The notes below the pieces were generated by a model that was given only the letters and a program-made list of their open reading frames with translations, ran no database searches and was not told the origin of the DNA. Positions 26,777-34,975 of a stretch of 39,197 bases of DNA are shown piece by piece. This DNA is from Candidatus Undinarchaeales archaeon SRR5007147.bin71. GTDB lineage: Archaea; Undinarchaeota; Undinarchaeia; Undinarchaeales; Undinarchaeaceae. Positions within the stretch are counted from its first letter, which is position 1; each line of letters starts with the position of its first letter. A program made the position numbers and the translations under genes. The DNA lies in contig DVAE01000015.1 in assembly GCA_014189675.1 (NCBI GenBank), positions 1-39,197 of the forward strand. The letters are read 5' to 3'.

Positions 26777-28108
26777 TCAGCGCGTTCTGATTATCTTATC
26801 AATCTGGGTCTTCGCAGAGCCAATATAATTTTTCGGATCAAGAACTTCGGAAAGCTCATCCTCAGAAAGAAGTTCCCTAATTTTTGGCTTCTTTTTCAGA
26901 ACTTCCATCATTTCAATATCTTTGTTTGAGCTTTCCATCGACGATTCTTTCATAATTTCATGAGCCTTACTTCTCTCCATCCCCTTTTCAACAAGCTTCA
27001 ACATAACTGCTTCAGCCATAAAACGGCCCTTAGTCAACATTATGTTTTTGTGTATCTTATCTGGATAGACATTGAGTCCTTGCATTATCTGTATGGTCTC
27101 TTCTACAATAAAATCTGTCAAAATAAAAGTCTCAGGGAAAATTATACTCTCGCAACTGGAATTTGTCAGATCCCTTTCATGCTCCAGTGGGATATTTTCA
27201 AGAGCCGGAACAATATTAGACCTCAAGTATCTGACAATTCCCGAAATCCTCTCTGATCTCCAGGGATTTCTCTTTTGTGGCATTCCCGCGCTCGAAACCT
27301 TTCCTTTCTTGAACGGCTCTCCTAATTCTCCAACCTCAGTTCTCTGCATATTTCGTATTTCAGTAGAAATTTTCTGAAGAGTCTGTCCTATCATAACTAG
27401 TGTGAAAATAACATCAGCATGCCGGTCTCTCTGAACAACCTGTGTCGTTGCACGAGGACTTTTCAACCCAAAATCCTTCATTATCAAATCCTGGATTTTT
27501 GCTGCGTTTTTGCCAAAACTTGCACCCGTTCCAACAGCCCCAGTCATCTTTCCAAATAATATATTCTTCCTGGATCTTTCTACTCTCTCAAGCTGCCTAT
27601 CAATTTCACAGGACCAAATAGCAAATTTAAATCCCAATGTAGTCGGAACAGCATGTTGTCCGTGCGTTCTTCCTATTATTATCAAATCTCGGTATTGTTT
27701 TGCCATGTCCAGAAGAACCAATCTCAAGTTCTTAAGTCTCTTCTCAATCATACCTAAACCTTCTGCAAAAATAAGAGCCCACCCAGTATCAATTATATCA
27801 TAAGATGTTGCTCCAAGGTGAACATATTTCCCATACTCCCCTGATTTCTCTGCCAGAGCCGTTGAAACAGCAAGTATCCTATGCTGAAGATCCTCTTCTA
27901 ACTCACCAACCCTTTCGAGCGTTATGGTTTTTAAATTCGCATTTTTCCCAATAGTATCGGCAGCCTTTTTTGGTATATTCCCCACAGATGCCTGTGCTTT
28001 TGCAAGAGCTGCCTCTATAGAAAGCCATTTCTCAAGAATATTTTCATTGGAGAATATTTTCTCCATTTCCTCTGTCGTATGATGATTTTCTAGATAGCGT
28101 TCTGACAT
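26777..28108 (-). CDS. purB: Adenylosuccinate lyase
   Basis: 443 residues of the fumarase/aspartase superfamily. The signature SSAGMPQKRNP appears near 273, together with HLGATSYDIIDTG near 95 and GRTHGQHAVPTTLGFK near 147. It cleaves adenylosuccinate to AMP and SAICAR to AICAR, both releasing fumarate, in purine synthesis. Length is typical. A minus-strand TATA-like CGTATATGTAAG lies roughly 30-40 nt upstream. With IMP dehydrogenase at 29.8 kb, two enzymes of the IMP branch point lie in this window, though not in one operon. Confidence 0.96.
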   Translation of the reverse strand: MSERYLENHHTTEEMEKIFSNENILEKWLSIEAALAKAQASVGNIPKKAADTIGKNANLKTITLERVGELEEDLQHRILAVSTALAEKSGEYGKYVHLGATSYDIIDTGWALIFAEGLGMIEKRLKNLRLVLLDMAKQYRDLIIIGRTHGQHAVPTTLGFKFAIWSCEIDRQLERVERSRKNILFGKMTGAVGTGASFGKNAAKIQDLIMKDFGLKSPRATTQVVQRDRHADVIFTLVMIGQTLQKISTEIRNMQRTEVGELGEPFKKGKVSSAGMPQKRNPWRSERISGIVRYLRSNIVPALENIPLEHERDLTNSSCESIIFPETFILTDFIVEETIQIMQGLNVYPDKIHKNIMLTKGRFMAEAVMLKLVEKGMERSKAHEIMKESSMESSNKDIEMMEVLKKKPKIRELLSEDELSEVLDPKNYIGSAKTQIDKIIRTR

Positions 28109-28158
28109 GCCTTTAAACCCAAATAAGGTACCTACACTTACATATACGCTTGTAGCTT

Positions 28159-28737
28159 TTAAATCTTTACACCACTAAATACCCAAAAAGCGATGCCTAT
28201 TGCGCCTGCCCAAATTCTCCAGTCCCACTTGAAGACTTTCTGCCCATCAAGCGGATAAATCGGAATAAGATTAAAAATCGCCAGGAAGGAGTTTACATAA
28301 GCTCCAATCCAACCTAAAGTTACTAAAAATCCATTTCCTGTATACATAAAGGTCATGAAAAACACAGCAAGCAGTACATTTATCATTGGACCAACAACAG
28401 CAACCAGGCCAACATTCCTGTCAGAATGTCTAACTCGTCCGCCAAAGTAAACAGCACCGGGAGCTATAAAGGTCCAGCCAAAAATCGAAAGGAAGGCGGC
28501 AAATATAAGCCCATTTTTCCACATTTTATAGTGCGCATGATAGCCCTTTTTCTGCGCCATAAACTTATGTCCCAATTCATGCAGTATAAATCCTGGACCA
28601 ATTGCAAGAATTGCAAAAATAAACATCATAGGAATTCTCATTGAAACCGCTACAACAGCTGACATTATAATAACAGAAATACCAAGATCTTGTAACTCCT
28701 TCTTCGTAAATTTTTCAAGCAATTGCATATTTCCCAT
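28159..28737 (-). CDS. M50-family (site-2-protease-like) membrane metalloprotease
   Basis: 192 residues, with about five membrane segments. The zinc motif HELGHKF is near residue 52 and the third ligand motif NLIPIYPLDGQK near 155, so the active site is intact. No PDZ or CBS domain is fused. The family cleaves substrates within the membrane; no substrate can be inferred. A GGAGA ribosome site lies just before ATG, and the TATA element at 28769-28780 is shared with the divergent PRC-barrel gene. Confidence 0.88.
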   Translation of the reverse strand: MGNMQLLEKFTKKELQDLGISVIIMSAVVAVSMRIPMMFIFAILAIGPGFILHELGHKFMAQKKGYHAHYKMWKNGLIFAAFLSIFGWTFIAPGAVYFGGRVRHSDRNVGLVAVVGPMINVLLAVFFMTFMYTGNGFLVTLGWIGAYVNSFLAIFNLIPIYPLDGQKVFKWDWRIWAGAIGIAFWVFSGVKI

Positions 28738-28768
28738 TATTTCTCCTGTCTTATACTTTTTCCGACAA

Positions 28769-28780
28769 ACTATTTAAACA
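28769..28780. promoter_or_regulatory. Shared divergent TATA element for the M50 protease and PRC-barrel genes
   Basis: ACTATTTAAACA reads as a TATA-like box in both directions: 19-30 nt before the PRC-barrel ATG on the + strand and about 32-43 nt before the protease start on the minus strand. Confidence 0.5.
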
Positions 28781-28798
28781 AGAAGCTCTTAGTGAAAA

Positions 28799-29137
28799 AT
28801 GGGAGAAACAATGACAGTAACAAACTTGACAAACCTCACAGGAAAGGATGTTTATACCAGAGGCGCTGAATACGTCGGAAAAGTTGAGGATGCAATGCTT
28901 GATACCGAAAAAGGAAGCATTTCAGGCTTTACAATTTCCATGGCCCGTGAGAGTTTCCTTTACAAGACACTTTCACAGGGAGATCAGGGAATAAAGAAAA
29001 GCGTTCTGATACCTTACAAGGAAATCCTTGCCTGCAAAGACATAGTCCTAGTAACAGCACCAAAACAATTACTTCCAAAACAGGCAGAAGAAGAAGAAGA
29101 CCATGACGAGTCTCCAATTCCAGGCCTAGTAGATTAA
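28799..29137 (+). CDS. PRC-barrel domain protein with acidic tail
   Basis: 112 residues. A PRC-barrel at about 8-85 (TGKDVYTRGAEYVGKVEDAMLD, SVLIPYKEILACKDIVLV) is followed by a short acidic tail (AEEEEDHDESP). It is a distant paralogue of the 85-residue protein at 1254. Haloarchaeal pairs of PRC-barrel proteins (CdpB1, CdpB2) act with SepF in cell division; whether this pair does so is inference. The second Met (28811) is an alternative start given the close TATA element. Confidence 0.78.
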   Translation: MGETMTVTNLTNLTGKDVYTRGAEYVGKVEDAMLDTEKGSISGFTISMARESFLYKTLSQGDQGIKKSVLIPYKEILACKDIVLVTAPKQLLPKQAEEEEDHDESPIPGLVD

Positions 29138-29157
29138 TTAGATTATTTTACAACAAT

Positions 29158-29171
29158 CAGCGCTAGCGCTG
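29158..29171. terminator. Perfect 14-bp palindrome, possible terminator hairpin
   Basis: CAGCGCTAGCGCTG lies 21 bp after the PRC-barrel stop and is followed by TTTCTTCTC. It could form a stem at the end of that transcript. It could equally be a protein-binding site, since a perfect palindrome leaves almost no loop. Confidence 0.4.
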
Positions 29172-29186
29172 TTTCTTCTCAAATTA

Positions 29187-29207
29187 GGGGCTTTCACCCC
29201 AAAAAAA
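29187..29207 (-). terminator. GGGG/CCCC hairpin next to an A7 run, convergent gene end
   Basis: GGGGCTTTCACCCC followed by AAAAAAA. On the minus strand, T7 comes directly after the stop at 29209 and before the hairpin. The T-run is typical of archaeal termination for the minus-strand gene. Confidence 0.4.
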
Positions 29208-29208
29208 C

Positions 29209-29646
29209 TTATTCTACCTTTTCTTCTTCAGAAGATTCCTCAGCCGGTGCCTCTTCTGCCTCAGGCTCTTCAGGAACGACTTCCTCAGCCTCAGCAGTTT
29301 CTTCAGAAGCTTCTTCAACTGCTTCAGCCGGTGCCTCTTCTGCCTCAGATTCTTCTACAGGTGCTTCTTCAGCTACAGGCTCTTCTGAGGGTGCAGGAGC
29401 TGCGGCAGAAACCTCGCCTGCAAGCTCTTTTACCTTAGTGCAGATAAAATCTACAACTTCAGGCGCTAGCGGAACGGCAAAGCTTTTCTTGAAGCGCTTG
29501 CCTCCGTCAGGAGCATAATATCCGCGCGAAATCGCCACGAATTCATTGCTGCCTTCTTCGGCAACAGCTTCCTTTCTTGCAACTTCGATGAAGTTGTTAT
29601 TTCCAAACTTTATTTCTTCTGCTTTTATTGTTTTGAATTCTACCAT
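29209..29646 (-). CDS. Small protein with acidic Glu/Ala-rich tail, possibly PC4-like
   Basis: 145 residues. The N-terminal 75 (FKTIKAEEIKFGNNNFIEVA, FVAISRGYYAPDGGKRFKKS) look like a small beta domain followed by a helix, loosely recalling PC4/p15 ssDNA-binding folds; this is a weak resemblance. The C-terminal 65 residues are Glu, Ala and Pro with repeats of EEAPxEE. The ORF track starts at 29712, but a strong GGAGGAA at 29653-29659 fixes ATG 29646. A long 5' leader is possible. A highly expressed nucleic-acid-associated protein is one reading; function unknown. Confidence 0.65.
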   Translation of the reverse strand: MVEFKTIKAEEIKFGNNNFIEVARKEAVAEEGSNEFVAISRGYYAPDGGKRFKKSFAVPLAPEVVDFICTKVKELAGEVSAAAPAPSEEPVAEEAPVEESEAEEAPAEAVEEASEETAEAEEVVPEEPEAEEAPAEESSEEEKVE

Positions 29647-29813
29647 TGTTTTTCCTCCGTGTGTGGAAACTAATTTTTTTAGAAATGCCAAAAAAGACAG
29701 ATTCCAGTTCAATCAGTTTCCCTTTGCAAATCATGACTGTTTTCTCTTATTATTAAGCTTTGTGTATCCAAAAGTGAAAACCTTATAAGAGACTTCTGCC
29801 TCTTGTTGTGGGT

Positions 29814-31238
29814 ATGGACGCCCGAATAGGCCTAACTTTTGACGATGTTCTGCTGGTTCCCAGAAAATCAGCGGTCAAGTCACGGAAGGACGTTAATGTC
29901 AACACAAAATTAAGCCGGCGAATATCACTGAGCCACCCAATAGTCAGTTCCAATATGGATACTGTGACTGAAGCTGAGATGGCAATTTCCATGGCAAGGT
30001 CAGGCGGCATAGGAATACTTCACAGATTTTTATCTGTGGAAGATCAGGCAAAAATGGTCAGCCGAGTAAAGAGGGCTGCCAGCTACAAAATTGACACACC
30101 ATACACAACAGGTGCTGAAACAAATATAACAGAACTCCAATCTTTCATGAAAGAAAAAGGAGTTCACAGTATTCTCGTTGTTGATTCTGAAAACAAACTT
30201 CTTGGGATAGTAACTTCCCGTGACCTGAGGTTCATAGAGAATGGCTCTAAAGTTTCTTCAATAATGACTCCTCGCGAAAAGCTCATTTGTGGCGACCCTG
30301 AAATTTCAATAGACAAAGCTAAAGGACTCCTTTCTGAAAACAGGATAGAGAAACTTCCTCTGGTCGATTCAAACGACACCCTAAAAGGCCTCATAACAGC
30401 AAAGGATATTCTGAACATAACTCAGAGACCTCACGCTTCAACAGATGATAAAGGCAGATATCTCGTTGGGGCAGCAATCGGCGTAAAGGAGGGCTATCTG
30501 GATCGCGCCGCAACTCTTGTTGAGGCAGGAGTAGACGCTCTAGTAGTAGACATAGCACACGGTCATTCAGATCTTGCAATTAACACAGTCCGAACAGTCA
30601 AAGAAAAATTCCCTTCTGTCGACATTATAGCAGGAAACGTCGCCACTGCTGAAGGAACTAAAGATCTCATAGACGCCGGAGCAGATGCAATAAAAGTCGG
30701 TGTCGGACCAGGCTCAATCTGCATAACTCGTGTCGTTACAGGCTCAGGAGTTCCTCAACTAAGTGCTATAATTGACTGTGCAGAAGAGGCGTCAAAGAGT
30801 AAAATCCCAATAATCGCTGACGGCGGAATAAGAACTTCAGGTGATATTTCCAAAGCTCTTGCAGCAGGCGCATCAAGCGTAATGGTAGGTAATCTTCTTG
30901 CTGGCACAGAGGAAAGTCCAGGAAAAACTCTCATGAAGGACAATAGGAAGGTAAAAGTAATACGTGGAATGGCTGGCTACATCTCAAACATGAGCAAGCT
31001 CGAGCGCGATCACATACATTCTGATGCACTTGACATAGTTCCTGAAGGCGTCGAAGGCTACGTCCCTTACAGAGGTCACACGAGCGATATAATAAATCAA
31101 CTTATCGGCGGTCTTAAAAGCGGAATAAGCTATTGTGGTTCACACAACATAGAAGAAATGCAAAAAAAATCCAAATTCATCCGCGTAACGAGTGCAGGAA
31201 AGGCAGAAAGTAAGAGCCACGACATATCTAAAGTCTAG
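29814..31238 (+). CDS. guaB: IMP dehydrogenase
   Basis: About 474 residues. The N-terminus [15 protein letters not shown] and the two inserted CBS domains (about 95-210) are typical. The active-site loop GPGSICITR has the catalytic Cys near 303, and the flap [12 protein letters not shown] is present. It converts IMP to XMP with NAD+, the committed step to GMP. CBS domains usually sense purine nucleotides. TATA-like CCTTATAAG at 29781-29789 places transcription start near 29811, favouring ATG 29814 over GTG 29808. Confidence 0.95.
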   Translation: MDARIGLTFDDVLLVPRKSAVKSRKDVNVNTKLSRRISLSHPIVSSNMDTVTEAEMAISMARSGGIGILHRFLSVEDQAKMVSRVKRAASYKIDTPYTTGAETNITELQSFMKEKGVHSILVVDSENKLLGIVTSRDLRFIENGSKVSSIMTPREKLICGDPEISIDKAKGLLSENRIEKLPLVDSNDTLKGLITAKDILNITQRPHASTDDKGRYLVGAAIGVKEGYLDRAATLVEAGVDALVVDIAHGHSDLAINTVRTVKEKFPSVDIIAGNVATAEGTKDLIDAGADAIKVGVGPGSICITRVVTGSGVPQLSAIIDCAEEASKSKIPIIADGGIRTSGDISKALAAGASSVMVGNLLAGTEESPGKTLMKDNRKVKVIRGMAGYISNMSKLERDHIHSDALDIVPEGVEGYVPYRGHTSDIINQLIGGLKSGISYCGSHNIEEMQKKSKFIRVTSAGKAESKSHDISKV

Positions 31239-31242
31239 ATAA

Positions 31243-32085
31243 TCAGCGCTTGAATATTTTTTTCAAAGTTTCGATGTCATAGCCCTGGGCAACTTCGTTA
31301 ATTATTTGGAAAATCCCACCTTGTACAAGCAACAAACCAATAACTGTCCCTCCAATAGATGCTCTTATACTCTGTCCTGCAACTCCACCTTCAAAATTAC
31401 TAAGAAAATCCATCATTAATATCCCACTTGCGCTTATTGACGAACCAACAACAATCATAAATGAGGACCATCCAAAAGTCCCCGGCTCCAAATTACCCTT
31501 TCCACTTCTCAAAACATTCATTATAGCAGTTCTTTCTTTCTTACTCATTCCAACTTCCTCAAGAAGGACATTCAACTTTTCAAGAAATTCTCCAGATGAA
31601 ATAAGATTCGAGTCTCCTGTCTTCATAATTCTTTGGTACTCCTCTAACACATCCTCAAAAATGTCTTTGTTATCCCTCTTCTCTAACTCTTCTGTCAGCG
31701 ACAGAATCTCTCTCGTTTCCTGGACACTCAACTTAATCATCTCCGTGTTCTGCTTTTCAAGATCTGCGCCCCCTCCTTCTCTCTCAACAATTGCAGCAGC
31801 CGCAGCCTCTACCTTCAATGTAACTTTCATTCTCTTCAAAAGTTTTCTAATATTTTCAACAAATTCCTCGGTTTTTCCCGTTCCCCTCGAGAACTTTTTC
31901 CCCAGAATGGTTTTTGCCAGTTCCTCTTCAGCCTTTTCAAGTTCTTCGGCGGCTCCAGAAAGATCACCCTCACTAATTCTATCAAATGCAGGCCTCAGCT
32001 CAGGAAAGACCTCATATAATTCGACTAAACCCTTGGCTAATTTTTCTATACCTTCTTCAGAATCCTGTTTTTCTTCTTCTACCAT
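31243..32085 (-). CDS. Coiled-coil protein with two C-terminal membrane helices, unknown
   Basis: 280 residues. The first 200 are charged and helical with several coiled-coil stretches (AAEELEKAEEELAKTIL, RKLLKRMKVTLKVEAAAAAI). Two hydrophobic segments follow (SSFMIVVGSSISASGILMMDFL and GGTVIGLLLVQGGIFQIINEV) and then a short basic tail. A cytoplasmic stalk anchored by a hairpin is the likely form. No family is recognised. Eight bases separate it from pepA, so it is probably the last gene of the surE-pepA operon. Confidence 0.7.
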   Translation of the reverse strand: MVEEEKQDSEEGIEKLAKGLVELYEVFPELRPAFDRISEGDLSGAAEELEKAEEELAKTILGKKFSRGTGKTEEFVENIRKLLKRMKVTLKVEAAAAAIVEREGGGADLEKQNTEMIKLSVQETREILSLTEELEKRDNKDIFEDVLEEYQRIMKTGDSNLISSGEFLEKLNVLLEEVGMSKKERTAIMNVLRSGKGNLEPGTFGWSSFMIVVGSSISASGILMMDFLSNFEGGVAGQSIRASIGGTVIGLLLVQGGIFQIINEVAQGYDIETLKKIFKR

Positions 32086-32093
32086 AGCCTCTC

Positions 32094-33557
32094 CTACAAA
32101 GTTCTCAAAAACTCGGCAATAACATGGACTCCAGCTCCAGTTCCACCAAGCCCGAAATATGGCTTCGGTTCCGTCGTCCAGGCAGTTCCAGCGATATCAA
32201 GATGAATCCATTTACTATTCCCAACAAAAGCCTCAAGAAAAGCAGCACCAGTTAGGGAACCTGCCTCTCCTTTGGCCGAGCCAATATTTTTAACATCCGC
32301 AATTTTGCTTTTCACCATCTCTCTATAATCTTCATGAAGTGGCATCTGCCAGACTTTATCTCCTGTTTTCTCTCCTGCCTTCCTCATAAGATCCATATGT
32401 CTCTGCGAGTTTCCAACCATTCCACTGTATGTCGAACCAAGCGCTACAACAACAGCCCCAGTCAAAGTTGCAATATCCACAATTATTTCAGATTTCATCT
32501 CCGCAGCATATCCTAAAGCGTCAGAAAGAACAACACGTCCTTCAGCATCGGTATTAAGAACCTCAATAGTTTTCTTATTGTAAGTTTTTATGATGTCCCC
32601 AGGCAAATAAGCAGAAGCACTCGGTCGGTTCTCAGCACAGGCCATCAATCCAATAATATTTTTCTTCAAAGCACTCTTGGCGGCAATTCTCATTATCCCA
32701 AGAACTGCAGCCGCCCCTGACATATCAAATTTCATTTCGTCCAGAGCTCTCGACGGCTTTATGGATATTCCTCCAGTATCAAATGTAATTCCCTTCCCAA
32801 CCAAGATAATAGGTTTATCTCCTTTCTTTCCCCCATTGTACTCAAGCTGAATCAGTCGCGGCCCATTAACACTACCTTTCCCAACTGCGAGAATTCCATT
32901 CATCCCCTTCTTCTCAAGTTCTTTCTTTCCTAAAACAGAAACATTTAATTTCAGTTCTTTCCCCATTCTCTGAGCCTCGCTTGCAAGATAGGCAGGTGTA
33001 GCGACTGCAGGCGGGAAATTCTGGAGCTTCCTTGTATAGTTAATTGACTCTGCTACAAGAACCCCATAATCAATACTCTTCTTATCTCCAGAAAGTATAG
33101 AAACAGCCAGATTATTCGGTGTTTCTTCTTTTGTAACATAATCATCAAAAACATAGTCCGCAAGGACGCAGCCTTCAGCGAGAGCGTGCGAAACATCACT
33201 TACTTTTTCTTTGCAAGAGGGCATTGAAATTGCAAGCGACTTTGCCTTCATAACTTTCGCTGAGCATATAGAAGCTCCGGCATATTTTCTTACATGATCG
33301 AGCTCAAATGTCTCTTTCTTTCCCATCCCAACAAGAAGAATACACTCCGCAGAAAGTTTTCCATAAGTCTGGAGCATATAAGTCTCTCCATGCTTACCTG
33401 AAAATCTCTTCAGCTTAATCGCTTTCGAGATAGCGCTTCCTAAACTGCTGTCAATTTTCTGCAAATCTTTCGAAATTCCAGAGCCCTCATAGACTGCAAA
33501 GGCAAGGATATCAGCTTTTACTCTATCACTACCTTCACTGGAAACATTAACCTTCAT
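32094..33557 (-). CDS. pepA: Leucyl aminopeptidase (M17)
   Basis: 487 residues of the M17 cytosolic aminopeptidase family. The C-terminal catalytic domain has the signature NTDAEGRVVLSDAL near 332, GKGITFDTGGISIKPS near 255 with metal ligands Lys/Asp, and MKFDMSGAAAVLG. The N-terminal domain (1-150) is the usual macro-like fold. It removes N-terminal residues from peptides using two metal ions. It lies 23 bp after surE and 8 bp before the unknown membrane-anchored gene, all leftward. Confidence 0.95.
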   Translation of the reverse strand: MKVNVSSEGSDRVKADILAFAVYEGSGISKDLQKIDSSLGSAISKAIKLKRFSGKHGETYMLQTYGKLSAECILLVGMGKKETFELDHVRKYAGASICSAKVMKAKSLAISMPSCKEKVSDVSHALAEGCVLADYVFDDYVTKEETPNNLAVSILSGDKKSIDYGVLVAESINYTRKLQNFPPAVATPAYLASEAQRMGKELKLNVSVLGKKELEKKGMNGILAVGKGSVNGPRLIQLEYNGGKKGDKPIILVGKGITFDTGGISIKPSRALDEMKFDMSGAAAVLGIMRIAAKSALKKNIIGLMACAENRPSASAYLPGDIIKTYNKKTIEVLNTDAEGRVVLSDALGYAAEMKSEIIVDIATLTGAVVVALGSTYSGMVGNSQRHMDLMRKAGEKTGDKVWQMPLHEDYREMVKSKIADVKNIGSAKGEAGSLTGAAFLEAFVGNSKWIHLDIAGTAWTTEPKPYFGLGGTGAGVHVIAEFLRTL

Positions 33558-33580
33558 AAATCCAGATATGGCTCATCCCT

Positions 33581-34333
33581 TTATATCTTTTTCAACCACT
33601 CGCCGAAGTCAATTATTCCGTGTTCAAATCCTTCAATTGCAATCGGTGTTATCGAAATTTTTCTCTCATCATGTAAAGTGTAAATATCTGTTCCTGGGCT
33701 TTCCTTTGGTTCTATTACTCCACCAATAACATAAACACTATCTTCAACTTCCTTCAAAAGTGGAGTAACATATTCTTCTCCAAGCCGGGTAACCTCAACT
33801 CCTTTCGGCTCTCCAGTTGGCACATTAACATTAAGCATTTTAACATCCCCTGGCAATCCCTTCTCAATAATGCCTGAAACCAGTTTCTTCACAATTTTCT
33901 GAGCTTCATCAAATAAATGATTTCCTTCCATGTTGTGCGCTTCCTCAGGCGTCGCTTCAATACTCACTGCAATCGAAGGAACTCCTAAATTCGCCGCTTC
34001 AAAGGCGGCGCCGCAGGTCCCTGAACGCATCAATGCGTGTATTCCTAAATTCGCACCAATATTTATTCCTGAAACTACAAGATCAACATCCTTCACAAGC
34101 TTCGTCATTCCTATAAAAACACAGTCTACCGGAACGCCGTCTACTGAAAAGTGATTATCATCTCTCTTGTTGACCCGCACAGGACTCCCAAGTGTAAATC
34201 CACGTCCTGTAGCGCTCCTCTGCTTCGCAGGCGCTACCACAACAAGCTCTCCGAGCTCTGACATACTTTCCTCAAGCGCTTTGATGCCAGGAGCGTCTAT
34301 TCCGTCATCATTGGTAATGAGTATTTTCTTCAT
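33581..34333 (-). CDS. surE: 5'/3'-nucleotidase SurE
   Basis: 250 residues starting MKKILITNDDGIDAPGI, with the metal-binding NDDG motif, VVSGINIGANLG near 90 and SGTCGAAFEAANLG near 108. It dephosphorylates nucleoside monophosphates and is linked to stationary-phase survival in bacteria. The ORF track start (34363) adds ten atypical residues; ATG 34333 is preferred. TATA-like GTGTTAATAC lies about 20-30 nt upstream, and the dyad element at 34370-34385 sits just above it, where a regulator could act. Confidence 0.94.
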   Translation of the reverse strand: MKKILITNDDGIDAPGIKALEESMSELGELVVVAPAKQRSATGRGFTLGSPVRVNKRDDNHFSVDGVPVDCVFIGMTKLVKDVDLVVSGINIGANLGIHALMRSGTCGAAFEAANLGVPSIAVSIEATPEEAHNMEGNHLFDEAQKIVKKLVSGIIEKGLPGDVKMLNVNVPTGEPKGVEVTRLGEEYVTPLLKEVEDSVYVIGGVIEPKESPGTDIYTLHDERKISITPIAIEGFEHGIIDFGEWLKKI

Positions 34334-34369
34334 ATTCGACCTAGTTCTTTCTGGTATTAACACTTTACT

Positions 34370-34443
34370 CTCACGCCCTTGTGAGGATTAAACGGCCTTT
34401 CTTCAAGAAAGTCGGTCGATTCAGCCTCAGCATAGTGGTTTTA
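34370..34443 (+). repeat. Dyad/hairpin element, copy 1
   Basis: CTCAC-N6-GTGAG (34370-34385) is followed by about 58 bases that closely match copy 2 at 37301-37374, with exact shared blocks CAAGAAAGTC and CAGCATAG at nearly equal spacing. Possible helices are AAAC with GTTT and CTTTC with GAAAG. It lies just upstream of the surE promoter. It is either an operator-bearing repeat or a structured RNA. Confidence 0.6.
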
Positions 34444-34908
34444 CTACAAAATTAAAAACTAAGTGAAATATGAAATCGACAGCATGCGCCCATCCCTCAC
34501 TTTTCCCATTTTCCCTAGTTTCTAGCTACGTTTCTCTCACATTTCAAACTTTTCCCTGATCTCGCCACCTAAAAACCCAAAAACATCAATCTATGTCTCA
34601 CATTCACACTTTTCATACATACATTTCCAAGTATTAAACACACAAACAAGTTCTCTCTTCACAAAATGACTAAATCTCTCAATTCTCTGTCTCAAAATCG
34701 AAAAATCAACTCTCACATTCAAAATAATTCACTTGGAAAAGCTAAAGAAAAAGTTTCAAAAATCTCTCAAAGCTCCTGAAAATCCAACCACTCAGAATTT
34801 CCCCCTAAATTCAAAGACAAATCTCCAATTTTACACAAAACCCCTCACAATAATCCGTCATATATGTAAACAGGACACAAGCTACTGATTTACTCAAAAT
34901 ATTAATAG
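34444..34908. other. Gene-free, strongly G-poor (+ strand) region
   Basis: No ORF of note on either strand. The + strand is C/A/T-rich with very little G, an extreme asymmetry even for this side of the origin. It holds scattered CTCACA half-sites and four imperfect direct repeats listed separately. No tRNA or obvious strong hairpin was seen. Confidence 0.6.
34494..34730 (-). repeat. Imperfect dispersed repeats carrying GTGAG half-sites
   Basis: Four related units on the + strand: CCCTCACTTTTCCC (34494), CTCTCACATTTCAAACTTTT (34534), GTCTCACATTCACACTTTTC (34595) and CTCTCACATTCAAAATAATT (34710). Read on the minus strand the consensus is close to GAAAAGTTTGAATGTGAGA. Spacings are irregular (about 40, 61 and 115 bp), so it is not an array of CRISPR type. 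Confidence 0.5.
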
Positions 34909-34932
34909 GTCACCTTACATGTCACCTTACAT
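34909..34932 (+). repeat. Perfect tandem 12-mer upstream of a TATA box
   Basis: GTCACCTTACAT occurs twice head to tail with no spacer, ending 10 bp before the TATA element at 34943. The position suits two adjacent activator sites, about one helical turn each, for the gene at 34976. Confidence 0.6.
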
Positions 34933-34942
34933 AATATCCCCA

Positions 34943-34953
34943 ATATATTTATA
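34943..34953 (+). promoter_or_regulatory. TATA box for the basic winged-helix gene
   Basis: TATATTTATAT lies 23-33 nt before ATG 34976 and decides the start: the longer ORF-track version from 34919 would have its own promoter inside the coding sequence. Confidence 0.6.
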
Positions 34954-34975
34954 TGATAAACCGCTAGGCTTAAGC

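Noticed and set aside
33615-33635. tRNA T-loop-like GTTCAAATCC
   Set aside because: It lies inside the surE coding sequence, and no acceptor or anticodon stems surround it.
34494-34730. Possible CRISPR array from repeated CTCACATT units
   Set aside because: Units are imperfect and spacings irregular (about 40, 61, 115 bp), with no cas gene nearby.
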